In this document: positions 62,725 to 64,000 of the stretch, piece after piece | Layout of the letters: each line of letters opens with the position of its first letter | Numbering within the stretch: position 1 is the first letter of the stretch | NCBI GenBank assembly: GCA_000272025.2 | Contig: AKCV02000020.1 | Location: forward strand, 1-64,000 | Reading direction: 5' to 3' | Length of the DNA: 64,000 nucleotides | Source: Imbroritus primus | GTDB lineage: Bacteria > Pseudomonadota > Gammaproteobacteria > Burkholderiales > Burkholderiaceae | Translations under genes and position numbers: made by a program | Notes under the pieces: generated by a model | Database searches by the model: none | Seen by the model: the letters and a program-made list of their open reading frames with translations, nothing else | What the model was told of the DNA's origin: nothing

Positions 62725-64000
62725 ATGGCCGCGAATACCTCGCCCGTCGCCGCGACCGACAATACCCGCACCTCACTGGCCCGCACGCCGATCCGGCGCG
62801 CCTTTCTCGACCATGTGTTCTATACGCAGGCCAAGCTGCCGGGGCTGGCCAACCAGAACGACCTGTTCCAGGCACTCGCGCATACGGTACGCGACCGCAT
62901 GGTGCAACGCTGGATCAGCACTGGCGAAAAGCATCTCAGCACACCGGCCCGTACCGTCGCCTACCTGTCGGCGGAATTCCTGCTGGGTCCGCATCTGGGC
63001 AACAACCTGCTGAACCTCGGTATCCAGGACGAGGTGCGCGAGGCGATGCGCGAACTCGGGCTGGACCTCGATATGCTACTGGCGCAGGAAGCCGAGCCGG
63101 GCCTTGGCAATGGCGGCCTGGGGCGGCTGGCCGCATGCTTCATGGATTCGCTGGCGACGCTGGAGATTCCCGCCATCGGCTACGGCATCCGCTACGAGTA
63201 CGGCATCTTCCAGCAGAGCATCATCGACGGCATGCAGGTGGAAAACACCGACACCTGGCTGCGCAACGGCAATCCGTGGGAAATCCAGCGCTCCGACTGG
63301 GCCGTCGAGGTCAAGCTCGGCGGGCACACCGAGCACTACACCGATGACCGCGGCCACTACCGGGTACGCTGGGTGCCGGGCAAGAGCGTGATGGGCGTGC
63401 CTTTCGATTCGCCGATCCTCGGCTACCGCGTCAATACCGTCAACACCTTGCGCCTGTGGCGCGCGGAGGCCACCGAGGCGTTCGATTTCGATGTGTTCAA
63501 TCGTGGCGATTATCTGGGCGCAGTGAATCGCAAGGTGACCTCGGAGAACCTCACCAAGGTGCTCTACCCGAACGATGAAACCTACCAGGGCAAGGCGCTG
63601 CGACTGGAGCAGCAGTACTTTTTCGTCGCCTGCTCGCTGCAGGACATGCTGCGCATCCTCGAGTTGCACCAGATGCCGGTGACGTGCTTTCACGAACAAT
63701 TCGCCGTGCAGCTCAACGATACCCATCCGGCCATCGGCATCGCCGAGCTGATGCGCCTGCTGGTGGACGAGCATCTGGTACCGTGGGATACGGCCTGGCA
63801 TGTCACGCGCCATGCCTTCGCCTATACCAATCACACCCTGCTGCCAGAAGCCCTCGAATGCTGGCCACTGGAACTGTTCGAAACCATTCTGCCGCGCCAC
63901 CTTGAGATCATCTACGAGATCAACACGCGCTTCCTGGAAGAAGTACGCATCCGCGACTACGGGCATGGCGACCGTGCGGCACGGCTCTCGCTGATCGACG
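62725..64000 (+). CDS. glgP: Glycogen/alpha-glucan phosphorylase, N-terminal part (runs off window)
   Basis: About 425 codons of a family 35 glycosyltransferase that releases glucose-1-phosphate from glycogen are visible. Motifs include TVAYLSAEFLLGPHLGNNL, EPGLGNGGLGRLAACF, GYGIRYEYGIFQQ and VQLNDTHPAIGIAELMR, all in the expected order. The PLP lysine lies beyond the edge. AGGAG 7 bases before the ATG at 62725 decides the start over an in-frame ATG at 62686. Next to stress genes it may supply carbon during starvation or drying. Confidence 0.94.
   Translation, partial: MAANTSPVAATDNTRTSLARTPIRRAFLDHVFYTQAKLPGLANQNDLFQALAHTVRDRMVQRWISTGEKHLSTPARTVAYLSAEFLLGPHLGNNLLNLGIQDEVREAMRELGLDLDMLLAQEAEPGLGNGGLGRLAACFMDSLATLEIPAIGYGIRYEYGIFQQSIIDGMQVENTDTWLRNGNPWEIQRSDWAVEVKLGGHTEHYTDDRGHYRVRWVPGKSVMGVPFDSPILGYRVNTVNTLRLWRAEATEAFDFDVFNRGDYLGAVNRKVTSENLTKVLYPNDETYQGKALRLEQQYFFVACSLQDMLRILELHQMPVTCFHEQFAVQLNDTHPAIGIAELMRLLVDEHLVPWDTAWHVTRHAFAYTNHTLLPEALECWPLELFETILPRHLEIIYEINTRFLEEVRIRDYGHGDRAARLSLID

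Overview
The window reads as a GC-rich betaproteobacterial chromosome or megaplasmid segment of Ralstonia/Cupriavidus type (Burkholderiaceae). This is inferred from family content and synteny: an fdsR-fdsGBACD soluble formate dehydrogenase locus, a Tad/Flp pilus operon that carries a DUF3613 gene, an enhancer-binding protein and a DUF2968 gene, and a Ku/LigD stress island rich in Burkholderiales-type small proteins. No rRNA, tRNA or CRISPR array was seen.

Layout. Positions 1-4.5 kb are visibly AT-richer and look like an acquired defence island: a truncated IS3-family element, a coding remnant cut by it, a membrane-anchored Mrr-like nuclease, a secreted zinc phospholipase C-like protein, and a two-gene CBASS system (CD-NTase plus Cap15-type membrane effector). 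4.7-10.4 kb holds a berberine-bridge-type FAD oxidoreductase and a beta-alanine/omega-amino acid catabolic pair (aminotransferase and mmsA) with a divergent LysR regulator. 10.5-20 kb holds a GTP cyclohydrolase II and a complete kdp potassium-uptake operon, whose first gene is a 33-codon membrane peptide upstream of kdpF. 20.3-23.7 kb holds purT and a hipBA toxin-antitoxin pair with an array of operator-like repeats. 23.7-31.5 kb is fdsR, fdsGBACD and a HIT-family gene.

31.7-44.6 kb is a single minus-strand Tad pilus operon: flp, tadV, tadE, rcpC, rcpA, tadZ, tadA, tadB, tadC, tadD, a DUF3613 gene, tadG, a sigma-54 activator and a DUF2968 gene. Divergent from it, after a 0.9 kb non-coding stretch, lies a repeat-rich lipoprotein gene with a textbook sigma-54 promoter, followed by a TpsB/FhaC-type outer-membrane transporter. 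The likely reading is one adhesion module: pilus, secreted or surface repeat protein, its transporter, and a sigma-54 activator encoded in the pilus operon that could control the divergent promoter.

49-64 kb is a stress/DNA-repair accessory region: an orphan response regulator, a CinA-type amidase, CBS and DUF2795 proteins, a short-chain dehydrogenase, an alpha/beta hydrolase, DUF3182, topoisomerase IB, several small proline-rich or membrane proteins, an RsbX-like protein with degraded catalytic residues, Ku and LigD (non-homologous end joining), and the 5' part of a glycogen phosphorylase gene that leaves the window. The strongest candidates for new biology are the sigma-54/repeat lipoprotein/TpsB module, the CBASS-centred defence island with its phospholipase-like neighbour, and the opposed terminators in the 44.6-45.5 kb non-coding region.
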